A stretch of DNA of 64,000 nucleotides from NCBI RefSeq assembly GCF_001665395.1, contig NZ_LZSG01000026.1:1-64000 (forward strand). The letters run 5' to 3'. How positions within the stretch are numbered: the first letter of the stretch is position 1; the number at the start of each line of letters is the position of its first letter. The notes below the pieces were generated by a model. The model worked only from the letters and a program-made list of their open reading frames with translations. It was not told the origin of the DNA and made no database searches. Positions 52,287 to 61,255 of this stretch are shown piece by piece. Source of the stretch: Mycobacterium sp. 1164966.3 (lineage in GTDB: Bacteria > Actinomycetota > Actinomycetes > Mycobacteriales > Mycobacteriaceae). Both the position numbers and the translations under genes were made by a program.

Positions 52287-52322
52287 AGCCGATGACAGGA
52301 ATCGAACCCCGCGTATTCAGCT
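52287..52322 (-). repeat. tRNA-Gly 3'-end remnant 1 (most degraded)
   Basis: AGCCGATGACAGGAATCGAA continuing to CGTATTCAGCT reproduces the 3' acceptor strand, T arm and anticodon-stem edge of the tRNA at 63091-63164. It has one substitution (A for G in the T stem) and one inserted C. It lacks the 5' half of the tRNA. It has the same orientation as the intact gene and is interpreted as an old attachment-site scar. Confidence 0.7.
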
Positions 52323-52379
52323 CGAGGAACAAATGCGACACCCTTTGGATGATGGGTGTCACCCTCCGGTTGTAGACGG

Positions 52380-52847
52380 CTACGGACAGGTCACCGTCAT
52401 TTCGAACGGCTTGCTCACCATCGGTCCCGGGTTGGCCAGGTCGGTCATATTGCGACCCGTCGCGACGCCGCTGATCTTGTAGGTGTTGCCGTTCTTGGTG
52501 GCGTCTGCCTTGCCGGTGGGGTCTACGCTGCGCAAGTACCCCATCGACACGCCATCGAACGTGCCCACTCCCACATAGTTGACGACCGGGTTATCGCCTT
52601 GCGTTACGGCAGCGCCGATGCCACTGTCGGATCCTCTGATTTTGATGTCGATAATGCCCTCACGCGCTGGGCATTCAACCGGTCCCTGCGCTTTCTGGTC
52701 CTTGCCATCGACTACCAGCTTCGCTGTCCCTGGAGCAGGGGCACCTGTGCTCTGGGTTGTGCTCGAGTGGCCCCCGCCACCGCACGCAGCCAGGGACCCA
52801 GCCATGATCGCCACGCCGCCAACGACTCCCAGGAACTTTTGCTTCAC
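52380..52847 (-). CDS. LpqH (19-kDa antigen)-like lipoprotein
   Basis: The 155-aa protein has a lipoprotein signal (VVGGVAIMAGSLAAC) with Cys in the LAAC lipobox. A Ser/Thr/Pro tether and the ~110-residue 19-kDa lipoprotein domain follow (AKLVVDGKDQKAQGPVECPA, GVSMGYLRSVDP, NTYKISGVATGRNM, KPFEMTVTCP). Two Cys (VEC...TVTC) form the conserved disulfide. GTG 52847 follows GGAGA. LpqH-type lipoproteins are surface TLR2 agonists in pathogenic mycobacteria. Confidence 0.87.
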   Translation of the reverse strand: MKQKFLGVVGGVAIMAGSLAACGGGGHSSTTQSTGAPAPGTAKLVVDGKDQKAQGPVECPAREGIIDIKIRGSDSGIGAAVTQGDNPVVNYVGVGTFDGVSMGYLRSVDPTGKADATKNGNTYKISGVATGRNMTDLANPGPMVSKPFEMTVTCP

Positions 52848-52953
52848 AGTTCTCCTTCGCCTGTGTCGTCGTCTGACGTTTTTTCGACTGACGAAACGTA
52901 CTGTAGGGCCCTCCTGAGACTCGCGTGCTCGTTTGCTGCATCAAGGCTGCGAC

Positions 52954-53061
52954 ATGCGCAAGTACGCGGTCACACCGTGCTTGGCGGTGACACCACCATT
53001 CGGCCGGAATCTAGCCGTGAACATCGCCGGTCAGATCGCGGGCAGGGTGGACACGCAATAG
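52954..53061 (+). pseudogene. Remnant of a PknH-like sensor lipoprotein C-terminus
   Basis: The frame ending at TAG 53059-53061 reads LAVNIAGQIAGRVDTQ, almost the same as the AVNIANQIAGRVDKQ end of the intact sensor lipoprotein at 30191-30958. Upstream sequence does not match the rest of that domain. The remnant overlaps the convergent glycosyltransferase stop. It is a decayed gene end; it has no signal peptide or complete domain. Confidence 0.7.
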
Positions 53062-54327
53062 CGACGACTGGCCGAGCAGTCGTTGCTCGATGAGGTCGGC
53101 GCCGCGCGCGACGCCGCCGGTCGCGGCGTACCCCTGAGCCACGCGGCGCGCTCCGGCGGACATGGTGATCGCCTGACGCACCTTGGCGTGTAAGCGGGCC
53201 GTGGTCAGCTTCCTATTCGGTAGGCGCGTTCCGCAGCGAGCAACTTCGACCCGGCGGGCGACCTCGAATTGATCGCGCGCTTGCGGCACCACACACACCG
53301 GCACCCCGCGCTCGAGGGCTTTTTGAGTAGCACCCATTCCGCCATGCGTCACGGCGCAGACAGCGCGCTCCAGCACGACACTGTGCGGCACGAACTCGCG
53401 GACCGTCGCATTCGGCGGCACCGTGAGATTGTCGGGTATCCCGGCGGGAAAGGTCGCGATCACATGGAGCGGCTCGTCGGCAAGAGCGAGCATCGTCAAT
53501 TGGGCCAGATTGGTTTCCCGCCCGCGTTCCGAGGATGTCGACACCAGCACGATGTCGCGGTTGATGCGGTCCAGCCAGTCTGGAGCAGAGTGGGGGGCAG
53601 GGTCGAAGGAGCACGGACCGATCATCTGAACAGACTCACCCCAGTCGGGATGAGGATACTCAAACGGCTCGCCCCCCGCGACCAGCATCAGCGGTGCTCG
53701 CCGCAAGTAGGCGTCACCAGAGTCCACTGGTGCGGCCCCGACCTCGGCACGGAGCTTGTTCAGCCGCGGGAGCATTGGCTTCTCGATAAATCCCGTTATC
53801 AACGGACGCAAAGCCTCGTCACGCAAGCGTCCGATCAGGCCGGGCCACGGCCGCAAGCCTGGACCGAACGGGGGCATACCGCGCGACCGGAGGTAGGGGG
53901 TGAACGGCCAAAAGGACAGCCAGGGTATGCCGCTGACATCTGCCACTGAAGCTGCGCCGCCGCAATTCGAGTCGATGATCAGCACATCAGGCCGCACGTC
54001 GACGATCGCGGCACGCAGGTCGCCGACTTCGAACTCGGCCCGCTTGGCGAAGGTATCGAACGCGAGCTTCATGGCGGCACGCAGATTTGGAGCCTTCTCG
54101 TCATGCCGGGAAATTGCCTCGATCCGCTGATCGACGGCCTGCGTGGCGAACCCGAGTTCGCGACCGGTCTCAACGCCGGCTTTTAATGTCCGCAGCGCGA
54201 TGTTGTGACCTCGGCCGCGTAGCTCGATAAGCAACGCACAGATTGGATAAAGATGCCCAAGGGCCGGTGTGGTGTAAGCCAGTATCTCCCCCATTTCTCC
54301 TGATACCCACTCAGGCGAAGTTTTCAC
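53011..54327 (-). CDS. UGT-like glycosyltransferase (GT1 type)
   Basis: The 438-aa protein has the GT-B layout. The N-domain is EILAYTTPALGHLYPICALLIELRGRGHNI and PDVLIIDSNCGGAASVADVSGIPWL. The donor-binding C-domain has IVLVSTSSERG and VCAVTHGGMGATQKALERGVPVCVVPQARDQFEVARRVEVA, the glycopeptide/macrolide-type glycosyltransferase motif. It would transfer a nucleotide sugar to a lipophilic acceptor. GTG 54327 is used; ATG 54294 (MGEILAY) is equally plausible. The last residues overlap the PknH-like remnant on the other strand. Confidence 0.86.
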   Translation of the reverse strand: MKTSPEWVSGEMGEILAYTTPALGHLYPICALLIELRGRGHNIALRTLKAGVETGRELGFATQAVDQRIEAISRHDEKAPNLRAAMKLAFDTFAKRAEFEVGDLRAAIVDVRPDVLIIDSNCGGAASVADVSGIPWLSFWPFTPYLRSRGMPPFGPGLRPWPGLIGRLRDEALRPLITGFIEKPMLPRLNKLRAEVGAAPVDSGDAYLRRAPLMLVAGGEPFEYPHPDWGESVQMIGPCSFDPAPHSAPDWLDRINRDIVLVSTSSERGRETNLAQLTMLALADEPLHVIATFPAGIPDNLTVPPNATVREFVPHSVVLERAVCAVTHGGMGATQKALERGVPVCVVPQARDQFEVARRVEVARCGTRLPNRKLTTARLHAKVRQAITMSAGARRVAQGYAATGGVARGADLIEQRLLGQSSLLRVHPARDLTGDVHG

Positions 54328-54510
54328 TCAAAGATTCCGGCTCAGCCGGCGTCCGTGCGCCGAGGCCTGTTCGAACAGTGTCACGACACCGCTGCCAGAG
54401 ATCTCGTACGTCGAGCTAACGGTCACACCGCAATCGCGCTTTTCGGCCTGCGAGCGGAAAACTTACGTCTACGATCCTTCACGGCCCGCCGACCGAAGGA
54501 TGGCTCCCCG

Positions 54511-56094
54511 ATGACTGTTGCGCCCGGTGGTTCGGACGGAACTGAGCCGCTACCGTCAACTGCCATCGTGCGACCCGCGGACAGCGACACCTTTGCTGCC
54601 GACGTCGTGATCATCGGCTCGGGAATGGGCGGCTCCACCGTGGCATGGGCGCTCAAGGACTCCGGATTGTCTGTACTGGTCGTCGAGCGCGGGCACTTTC
54701 TTCCACGCGAACCGGAAAACGCAAGTGTCGAAGAGATGTTTATCAAGAAGCGCTATAAGACCGCCGAACCATGGTTCGACGGACACACCGGACAGCCGTT
54801 CGACCCCGGCGTGCACTACTGGGTGGGCGGCAATACCAAGTTCTATGGAGCCAGCCTGTCCCGCTTTCGGCGCACGGACTTCGAAGAAGTGCAGCACTAC
54901 GACGGCATCTCACCTAAGTGGCCGTTCAGTTACGGCGATATGGAGCCCTACTACTGCGCGGCGGAAACGCTCTACGAAGTACATGGCCGGACAGGCGAAG
55001 ATCCCACTGAACCACCCCGCTCCTGCGACTTTCCCTATCCGGCGCTGGACCATGAGCCCGCGGTGGAGCGTTTCGCGGGCTCGTTGAAACGTCAGGGGCT
55101 GCACCCCTATCACATGTCCTGCGGCATGAACGTGCAGACCATGGACGATCGGCGAGCGGTCGAGGCAGCGGACGGCCTGCCCGTCCAGGGCGCAAAGAGC
55201 GACGCAGAGAACCGCGCCCTGCGACCAGCCCTGCGCTCGGGGAATGTGCGCATCCTCATCGACACACGGGTGGACCGGTTGCTCACCCAACGGGACGGCT
55301 CACGGGTGGTCGCCGCTCAGGCTGTCGTGAACGGGCAGCCCATTCTGATCCAAGGTGATGCGTTCGTCGTGTGCGCAGGTGCAGTCAATTCCGCGACTTT
55401 ACTGATGAGGTCGGCCACCGACACGCATCCGAACGGTCTGGCCAATTCCTCGGGGCTGCTGGGACGCAACTATATGGTGCACAACAGCACCTTTCTCGTA
55501 GGCGTCAGTCCGTTCCGGCGGAACCGGACCGCGTGGCAGAAAACCCTCGGAGTCAACGACTGGTACGTCGCGGGCCCGGACACTCCCTATCCGCTGGGCA
55601 ATTTGCAGATGCTTGGAAAGCTGCAGTCCGCCCACATCAAAGGCGTGCATCCCTGGGCGCCACGATGGGCGCTGACGTTCGCGACCGACCGGAGCTTGGA
55701 CCTCTACCTCACCACAGAGGATTTGCCGCGGCGGGAAAATCGTGTCCGAATCGATGGCGATAGAACCATCTTGGAGTGGACACCGAACAACGTCACACCG
55801 CACGTCGAGTTGGTCAGGCGCGTATCGCGCGCGGTTCGGAAGGCGGGTTACCCGATCACCGTGACCGAGCGCAAAGGCATAACCGCCAATGGCCACATGT
55901 GTGGAACCGCGGTCGCCGGCGCCGACGCTCGCGACAGCGTCCTCGACCCCTGGTGTCGCAGCCATGACGTGCCCAACTTGTGGATCGTCGACGGCTCGTT
56001 TTTCCCGTCCTCGGCTGCGCTCAATCCCGCCCTGACCATCGCCGCGAACGCGCTCCGGGTGGCACCGAAACTCACCGCTAGCCTTCGATCATGA
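54511..56094 (+). CDS. GMC-family FAD oxidoreductase
   Basis: The 527-aa protein has the ADP-binding motif DVVIIGSGMGGSTVAWALKDSGLSVLVVERG and the GMC FAD loop YWVGGNTKFYGASL. The C-terminal HMCGTAVAG, SVLDPWCRSHDVPNLWIVDGSFFPSSAALNPALTIAANALRVA carries the catalytic His/Asn region. The middle segment, usually Cys-rich in relatives I know, reads SCGMNVQTMDDRRAVEAADG with one Cys. It would oxidise an alcohol or sugar. ATG 54511 is preceded by GGA; the frame is open to 54355. It overlaps the hydrolase gene by four bases. Confidence 0.85.
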   Translation: MTVAPGGSDGTEPLPSTAIVRPADSDTFAADVVIIGSGMGGSTVAWALKDSGLSVLVVERGHFLPREPENASVEEMFIKKRYKTAEPWFDGHTGQPFDPGVHYWVGGNTKFYGASLSRFRRTDFEEVQHYDGISPKWPFSYGDMEPYYCAAETLYEVHGRTGEDPTEPPRSCDFPYPALDHEPAVERFAGSLKRQGLHPYHMSCGMNVQTMDDRRAVEAADGLPVQGAKSDAENRALRPALRSGNVRILIDTRVDRLLTQRDGSRVVAAQAVVNGQPILIQGDAFVVCAGAVNSATLLMRSATDTHPNGLANSSGLLGRNYMVHNSTFLVGVSPFRRNRTAWQKTLGVNDWYVAGPDTPYPLGNLQMLGKLQSAHIKGVHPWAPRWALTFATDRSLDLYLTTEDLPRRENRVRIDGDRTILEWTPNNVTPHVELVRRVSRAVRKAGYPITVTERKGITANGHMCGTAVAGADARDSVLDPWCRSHDVPNLWIVDGSFFPSSAALNPALTIAANALRVAPKLTASLRS

Positions 56095-57077
56095 AGAAGC
56101 TCGCAGCGCTCGCCGCTGGCGGGCTCGCCGCGCTGGCCGCCCGGCGGTATGTCGCGATGCGTGATGCGCTCGCTCATGTGGAGCCCGAGCTGCGCAGCCC
56201 TGTGCTGCCGTTTGTGACGGTCACACACTCGGCCAAGACGCTGCCAGTACTCCGCCTCGCATACCGAGTCACGATGTCGCCCGGACCTGGTGTCGATGTC
56301 GTGACGCGGACTGTCGGCCAATCGGTAACCCGCGTGCTGGTCATCACTCCTGAAGGGCACGGAACGAATCGGCCCGCGGTGCTGGCGCTGCACGGGGGCG
56401 GGATGATCGTCGGGTCTCCGCAACTCGAGCTCGTGACTCATGGACGGCTCGCGAGGGAGTTGGGTGCTGTCGTCGTGTCCCCGGACTACCGCTTGGCGCC
56501 TGGAAACCCTTTCCCTGCAGCACTTGACGACTGCATGGCGACGTTGCAGTGGATGCGCCAGAACGCCGACGACTTGGGTATCGATGCCGATCGCATCGCC
56601 GTCGTCGGAAGAAGCGCGGGCGGCGGATTGGCGGCGGCCGTCGCTCAGCGCAGCCACGATGAGGGATTCACACTGCGCGCTCAGGGACTTATGTATCCGA
56701 TGCTCGACGACCGCACGGTTCTGAACGATGATGACGAGGGCCGCGGCCGGCTCGTCTGGACTCCCGAATCGAACCGGTTTGCATGGACGGCGTACCTCGG
56801 GCGAGAGCCGCGGATGTCTGATGCGCCGGCTTATGCAGCGCCTGCGCGACGCGATGACCTGTCCGGCCTTCCGCCCGCCTGGATCGGCGTCGGCGAGTTG
56901 GACCTCTACTACGGCGAGGACGTGGCGTATGCGGAGAAGCTACGTGCATGCGGTGTGCCGTGTGAGCTGATCACTGTCCCGCGGATGTACCACGCCGCGG
57001 ACGGCTACGCGCAGAAGGCGCAGTCGATGGAGACGTTCATTCAGGGTTTGGTCAACCATTTGACGGCACATTTGTGA
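56091..57077 (+). CDS. Alpha/beta hydrolase (HSL/LipI-like esterase)
   Basis: The 328-aa protein has the hormone-sensitive-lipase oxyanion motif ALHGGGMIVG, the nucleophile elbow VVGRSAGGGLA, and the late DLYYGEDVAYAEKL and MYHAADGY for the acid and His. An N-terminal helix (KKLAALAAGGLAALAARRYVA) may anchor it. It is likely a lipase or esterase. Its start overlaps the GMC oxidoreductase stop (ATGA), so the two act as a pair. The stop lies 56 bases before tRNA remnant 2. Confidence 0.88.
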   Translation: MKKLAALAAGGLAALAARRYVAMRDALAHVEPELRSPVLPFVTVTHSAKTLPVLRLAYRVTMSPGPGVDVVTRTVGQSVTRVLVITPEGHGTNRPAVLALHGGGMIVGSPQLELVTHGRLARELGAVVVSPDYRLAPGNPFPAALDDCMATLQWMRQNADDLGIDADRIAVVGRSAGGGLAAAVAQRSHDEGFTLRAQGLMYPMLDDRTVLNDDDEGRGRLVWTPESNRFAWTAYLGREPRMSDAPAYAAPARRDDLSGLPPAWIGVGELDLYYGEDVAYAEKLRACGVPCELITVPRMYHAADGYAQKAQSMETFIQGLVNHLTAHL

Positions 57078-57132
57078 TGCTCGCCGGCGGTTTTGTACCG
57101 GACTTTTGTGCCGCGCTGGCGTAGCTAGGCGA

Positions 57133-57164
57133 GGAGCCGATGACGGGAATCGATCCCGCGTATT
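57133..57164 (-). repeat. tRNA-Gly 3'-end remnant 2
   Basis: GGAGCCGATGACGGGAATCG continuing through CGCGTATT matches the tRNA-Gly 3' end at 63092-63123 with one substitution (T for A in the T loop) over 32 bases. Similarity stops just before the anticodon stem. A second partial word, AGGAGCCGACGG, occurs about 55 bases to the right. Same orientation as the intact tRNA. Confidence 0.78.
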
Positions 57165-57244
57165 TACGGAGGGGTACGGAAGTAGGAGCCGACGGCTAGG
57201 CGCTGGCCTGTCTGGGCGCCCGAAGTGGTGGCAGCATTCGACAC

Positions 57245-58552
57245 TCAGCTTTGCGGCCTGGATCCCAGAACATCCTCGAAGAGGGCTTTGCGCAGGGCGG
57301 ACTCTCGCGGGTCTATCGCGTGGAAACCCAACTTGTTCATCGCGTAGGAGTACCCGATCCCGGTGTCTGGATCGGCGAACCCGAAGGAGCCGCCGAGCCC
57401 CGGCGTTCCGAACGCTTTGTCCGAGGAACCAAAGGCAAGCTTTTCTGGGATGGGCCTGGCAAAGCCGAGGGAGTACGAGGTGTCGACGAGGAAGACCTTG
57501 TCGCGCAATCCGCGTGTAGGCGATATCGGAGGCTTTGTCAGTGCGTCCAGGATGGCCGGAGTCAACCCGATGTCAGCACCCCCGGTGGCGGCGCTCCCAT
57601 AGAGCTTCGCGATCGAGCGGGCGGTGCCGATGCCTCCCCCGGAGGGAATTTCGAGCACCCGCACTTCCTCGCGGTTGAAGTCTTGCGGAACTCTGAACCC
57701 TTTGGCGATGCGGCACGACCGGGCCGGCAGCCCCAACGGATTCAGCAGCCCCGAAAGCACGAAAGCCGGCGACATCGTGTTGAGGTGCAGCAGCATCTTG
57801 TACGGGGACCACATATGCAAGTGCGCTACCCGGTCGCGGTTCACTGAGGTCGGCAGCCCGATGCAGAAGTCCAGCCCCAGCGGTTCGGCGATCTCATCGG
57901 AGAAGAACCGGCCCAGGGTGCGGCCCGCCGGGTCGACTCGGCGGATAAGTTCGGCTTCATACCAGCCGAGCGTCCAGCCGTGGTAGCCGTGCCTCGTCCC
58001 AGGGGTCCACGCGGGCGCCTGGGCTGCGAGCTTGGGCGACATCCTCGTTGGCTCGGCCAAGTCGGTCAGGGTGAGTGGCGGCTTGATCGCGGACAGTCCG
58101 GCTTGATGTGACAGCAGTTGCCGCACCGTGACCGTGTCCTTGCCGGCCTGTGCGAACTCCGGCCAGTAGTCGGCAACTTTGGCGTCGTAGGAGAGCAGCC
58201 CTCGCGAGGCGGCCAGCGCAACGGCAAGCGCCGCAACACCTTTCGTGGTAGAGAACACGTTGACGACGGTGTCGTGCTGCCACGGTGCCATGGTGACCCC
58301 ATTGCGGAATCCGCCCCATAGATCAACGACTTTGCGCCCGTCGCGATAGACGGCGAAGGCGGCCCCGACCTCTTGGCCGCTGCTTAGGTTGCGACGAAAG
58401 GCGTCGGCCACCTTCCCGTATCGCTCGTCCACGTCTCCGCTCATCAGATCGGCCGAAACCTTCACCTTTGGGACCATCTTTGCTCCACTGGCCTGGCTGA
58501 ATGGGGTGGCGACACTGCGATCGCTTGTAGTGGATGGTATTTGCGCGGTCAT
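57245..58552 (-). CDS. Beta-lactamase-family serine hydrolase (esterase-like)
   Basis: The 435-aa protein has the SxxK motif in VFSTTKGVAAL, a YxG/YxN-like Tyr in TRHGYHGWTLGWY, and GLGGSFGFADPDTGIGYSYAMNKLG near the C-terminus. These place it in the class C beta-lactamase/EstB-like group, which mostly contains esterases. There is no signal peptide; a Thr/Ser-rich N-terminus precedes the domain. The gene is the only one between tRNA remnants 2 and 3. Confidence 0.87.
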   Translation of the reverse strand: MTAQIPSTTSDRSVATPFSQASGAKMVPKVKVSADLMSGDVDERYGKVADAFRRNLSSGQEVGAAFAVYRDGRKVVDLWGGFRNGVTMAPWQHDTVVNVFSTTKGVAALAVALAASRGLLSYDAKVADYWPEFAQAGKDTVTVRQLLSHQAGLSAIKPPLTLTDLAEPTRMSPKLAAQAPAWTPGTRHGYHGWTLGWYEAELIRRVDPAGRTLGRFFSDEIAEPLGLDFCIGLPTSVNRDRVAHLHMWSPYKMLLHLNTMSPAFVLSGLLNPLGLPARSCRIAKGFRVPQDFNREEVRVLEIPSGGGIGTARSIAKLYGSAATGGADIGLTPAILDALTKPPISPTRGLRDKVFLVDTSYSLGFARPIPEKLAFGSSDKAFGTPGLGGSFGFADPDTGIGYSYAMNKLGFHAIDPRESALRKALFEDVLGSRPQS

Positions 58553-58650
58553 CGACCCGAGGCAGAACGACAGACGCCGAGATACAGCACCCTAGACGCG
58601 GGAACGGCAGGGACAGTTAGGGGACCGGCGACCCTGTGCCCTGAAACAGA

Positions 58651-58718
58651 GGGGCGAAACCCCCTGGGCAAGGAGCCGATGACGGGAATCGAACTCGCGT
58701 ATCAGCTTGGGAATGCTG
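58651..58718 (-). repeat. tRNA-Gly 3'-end remnant 3 with flank
   Basis: AGGAGCCGATGACGGGAATC and the following CGCGTAT, CAGCTTGGGAA reproduce the 3' half of the tRNA up to the anticodon loop. It has one substitution (T for C) and single-base gaps. Similarity continues left beyond the tRNA end (GGGGCGAA...CCCTGG/CAAGG), matching the flank at 63070-63090. It is the longest remnant and the nearest to the intact gene, so probably the youngest scar. Confidence 0.78.
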
Positions 58719-58751
58719 GCGGTTTCTCGGACGCAAAATGGTTCGGCCCGA

Positions 58752-59570
58752 TTATTGCGGGGCAGGGCACGCTAATTGGGCGACGACACCGAAATGATCG
58801 CTGGGCCAGACACCGCGGCGCGGCGCGTCGCATACGACGGCCGCGTCGAGCACCTTGCCCGCGCCGTCAGTGATGGGCACGCCTACGAAGATGTAGTCGA
58901 TGCGCTGATCCGGTGTCGGGTCCTGCGCCGTGTACGGGTTGGTGTTGTTCCAGGTGAAGCCAAGCTCACCGGGATGGGTCACTTCGAAGGCGTCGAACAG
59001 GTGAAGACTGTGACCGTCCGATCCGTGCAGGCCGCGGATGAATAGCACCTCGGTCGATTCCGGGCGGGCGTTGAAGTCGCCACAGACAATCGGGGGGAAA
59101 TCGCCAGAGTCCGTCACGACGAAGTCGGCGAGCTGACGGACCTGTGCCTGGCGCACCCAGCCCTGGTCGAACCGGTGAGACAAGTGGGTTGAGGTGACCG
59201 ACACCAGACGGTTGCGAACGCGGACATCGACGGTCAGCGCGCCGCGAGGCTCGATGTTTGACCCCGCCAGGGTCAGCCGGAGCGACCGCGAGTCGACGAT
59301 CGGCCAGCGGCTCAGAACCGCGTTGCCGAAATCGCTGCGGCCGGAGCGCACGTACGCGGCGGCGTACACCGCGTCCATCCCGGTCTGCTCGGCCAGCCAC
59401 GTCGCCTGACACAATTCCGGTGACCGAGTCGCCTCCTGCAACGCGACCACATCAGGGCGAATCTCGGTGAACCAGTCGACGAGCGCGTGCTTGCGCTCCT
59501 CCCAAAGGTGATCGCCCCAAATGTTCAACGTCATCACCGTCAGCGCATCGTCCTGATCGGGTGACGTCAC
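58752..59570 (-). CDS. Endonuclease/exonuclease/phosphatase-family protein
   Basis: The 272-aa protein has the family's metal and catalytic motifs: VMTLNIWGD, PDVVALQEATRS (Glu ligand), SVTSTHLSHRFDQG, VCGDFNARPES (Asp/Asn), TPDQRIDYIFVG and WPSDHFGVVAQL (terminal SDH). It could hydrolyse phosphodiesters in nucleic acids, sphingomyelin or inositol phosphates. It has no signal peptide, so an intracellular role is likely. Confidence 0.9.
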   Translation of the reverse strand: MTSPDQDDALTVMTLNIWGDHLWEERKHALVDWFTEIRPDVVALQEATRSPELCQATWLAEQTGMDAVYAAAYVRSGRSDFGNAVLSRWPIVDSRSLRLTLAGSNIEPRGALTVDVRVRNRLVSVTSTHLSHRFDQGWVRQAQVRQLADFVVTDSGDFPPIVCGDFNARPESTEVLFIRGLHGSDGHSLHLFDAFEVTHPGELGFTWNNTNPYTAQDPTPDQRIDYIFVGVPITDGAGKVLDAAVVCDAPRRGVWPSDHFGVVAQLACPAPQ

Positions 59571-59696
59571 ACCTCGATCCTATGTGGCACGATTTCTACG
59601 CAGAGATGTTCGCGTCCCGGCAACGATCAGCGCCTGACGCGGCATGGGCCCGTAGGGATGATCCCTGGCAGCGGCCACTCGAGATACGTTGAGAAC

Positions 59697-60182
59697 ATGA
59701 GTGCTGCCGGCATCGTCCTCGTAGCACTCGCGATCGCCGTCGGAATTATCGGCATCGTGGTGCCGCTACTGCCGGGCACGCTGCTGGTGTTCGGCGCGAT
59801 CGTGGTGTGGGCCGTCGTCGAGAACAACATCACCGCGTGGGTGACACTCGGCGTGGTGACCGCGCTGCTCGGTGTGGCGACATTGATCAAATACACCTGG
59901 CCCGTGAAGCGGATGCGGGCCGCCGACGTGCGCACGCTGAGTCTGGTAGCCGGCGCGATTGTGGGCATCATTGGTTTCTTCGTAATCCCGGTGATCGGCC
60001 TGGTGATCGGCTTCGTGCTGGGTGTCTACGTGGCGGAGCTGGCCGCCCGCGGAGACCAGCGGCTGGCATGGACCTCGACGAAGCACGCCGTGAAAGGTGT
60101 CGCGTTGTCGGTGGGTGTCGAGTTGGCTGCCGCACTGCTCGCCACCGCCGCGTGGGTGTGGGGGGTGTACCTAACCCAGTAG
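59697..60182 (+). CDS. DUF456 membrane protein
   Basis: The 161-aa protein has four or five hydrophobic helices rich in Gly/Val/Ile: IVLVALAIAVGIIGIVVPLLPGTLLVFGAIVVWA, VIPVIGLVIGFVLGVYVAELA, and a C-terminal LSVGVELAAALLATAAWVWGVYL. The IVVPLLPG motif and glycine pattern fit DUF456, which lacks a known function. ATG 59697 is preferred to 59658 because it begins at the first helix. Confidence 0.82.
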   Translation: MSAAGIVLVALAIAVGIIGIVVPLLPGTLLVFGAIVVWAVVENNITAWVTLGVVTALLGVATLIKYTWPVKRMRAADVRTLSLVAGAIVGIIGFFVIPVIGLVIGFVLGVYVAELAARGDQRLAWTSTKHAVKGVALSVGVELAAALLATAAWVWGVYLTQ

Positions 60183-60341
60183 GCAATCAAAATCAGCGGC
60201 GTGGCCAGCGACAGCAACCGAAGCGGTCGGCGAAGCAACAGCGCCCTAAGAAGTGAACCCCCAAGCCGACCTACAGCGAAAATGTTGTGCCGCTGCACGC
60301 TCAGACGCCGCCCATAACGCGACCAGCGACTTGGAGTTGAT

Positions 60342-61133
60342 CTACTTAAAAGGATTGAGCGTGCGGCCCAGGAAGTACTGAATGCGCTGTGGGACTGGTC
60401 GTATGGCGGCGGCTGTGAGCTTGTTGACGGTGCCCGGTATGCAGACGGGCTTGCCGCTGGTCACGGCGGCCCATCCTTCGCGCACAACGGGTTCAGGCTG
60501 TTGCCACATGAAGCTCGGCAGTCGGTCGGCAGCATCGCGGGTGCCCATCACGTCGTGGAACTCGCTGTGAGTGAAGCCAGGGCAGAGCGCGGTGACATGG
60601 ATGCCGTGGGGTTTGAGTTCCATGTCGAGGGATTGGGACATGTTCAGTACGTAGGACTTGATGCCGGTGTACAGCAGCCCTTCTCCCGGCGGGGACATCG
60701 CAGCGAGTGAGGACAGGTTGATGATGTGTCCCCAGCCTCGTTGCTTCATGCCGGGGATGGCTCGGTGAATCAATTCGGTCACTGCAGTGACCATGAGTTG
60801 AAGTTCTCCGGCGACCGAGTCCCATGGTGTGTCGGAAAATTTGGTGCTCGCCGAAAGTCCTGCGTTATTGATAAGCACGTCGATGGGTAGGCCCAGTTCG
60901 GTTGCGCGGCTGATGATCGCAGCAGGGGCAGCGGGATCGGTGAGGTCGGCGGCGAATACTTCGGCGCGCACGCCGTGCTGTTGGTGTATTTGGGTGGCCA
61001 GTTCTTCGAGACGCTCGGCGCGCCGGGCGACGAGCAGCACGTCGTAGCCCTCAGTGGCGAGGTGGCGAGCGAAGGCCGCTCCAATGCCGGCAGATGCCCC
61101 CGTAATCAGGGCGGCACGTCGGGTCGTGTTCAT
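60342..61133 (-). CDS. SDR-family oxidoreductase
   Basis: The 263-aa classical SDR shows TGASAGIGAAFARHLA, NNAGLS, NLSSLAAMSPPG with the catalytic Ser and YTGIK as YxxxK. The C-terminus is rich in basic residues (RPVPQRIQYFLGRTLNPF), as in the membrane-associated DltE-like SDRs. ATG 61133 follows AAGGA; the frame is open to 61259 but that part overlaps the next gene's end. It lies downstream of the TetR-controlled hydrolase and is probably in its operon. Confidence 0.88.
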   Translation of the reverse strand: MNTTRRAALITGASAGIGAAFARHLATEGYDVLLVARRAERLEELATQIHQQHGVRAEVFAADLTDPAAPAAIISRATELGLPIDVLINNAGLSASTKFSDTPWDSVAGELQLMVTAVTELIHRAIPGMKQRGWGHIINLSSLAAMSPPGEGLLYTGIKSYVLNMSQSLDMELKPHGIHVTALCPGFTHSEFHDVMGTRDAADRLPSFMWQQPEPVVREGWAAVTSGKPVCIPGTVNKLTAAAIRPVPQRIQYFLGRTLNPFK

Positions 61134-61255
61134 GGGTGGGTGTTCCTTACTGGTAGGCGTCGGCCACCATGGCCGACGGATCGGGGGTGCGCATGTGTAG
61201 TGTGCTGCGGCGGTGGGGTGTCTCCTGGATCGAGACGCAGCCTGGCGCGTTGGGG

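Noticed and set aside
54355..54510. N-terminal extension of the GMC oxidoreductase frame
   Set aside because: The extension has no domain or signal and lacks a ribosome binding site; ATG 54511 lies shortly before the FAD motif.
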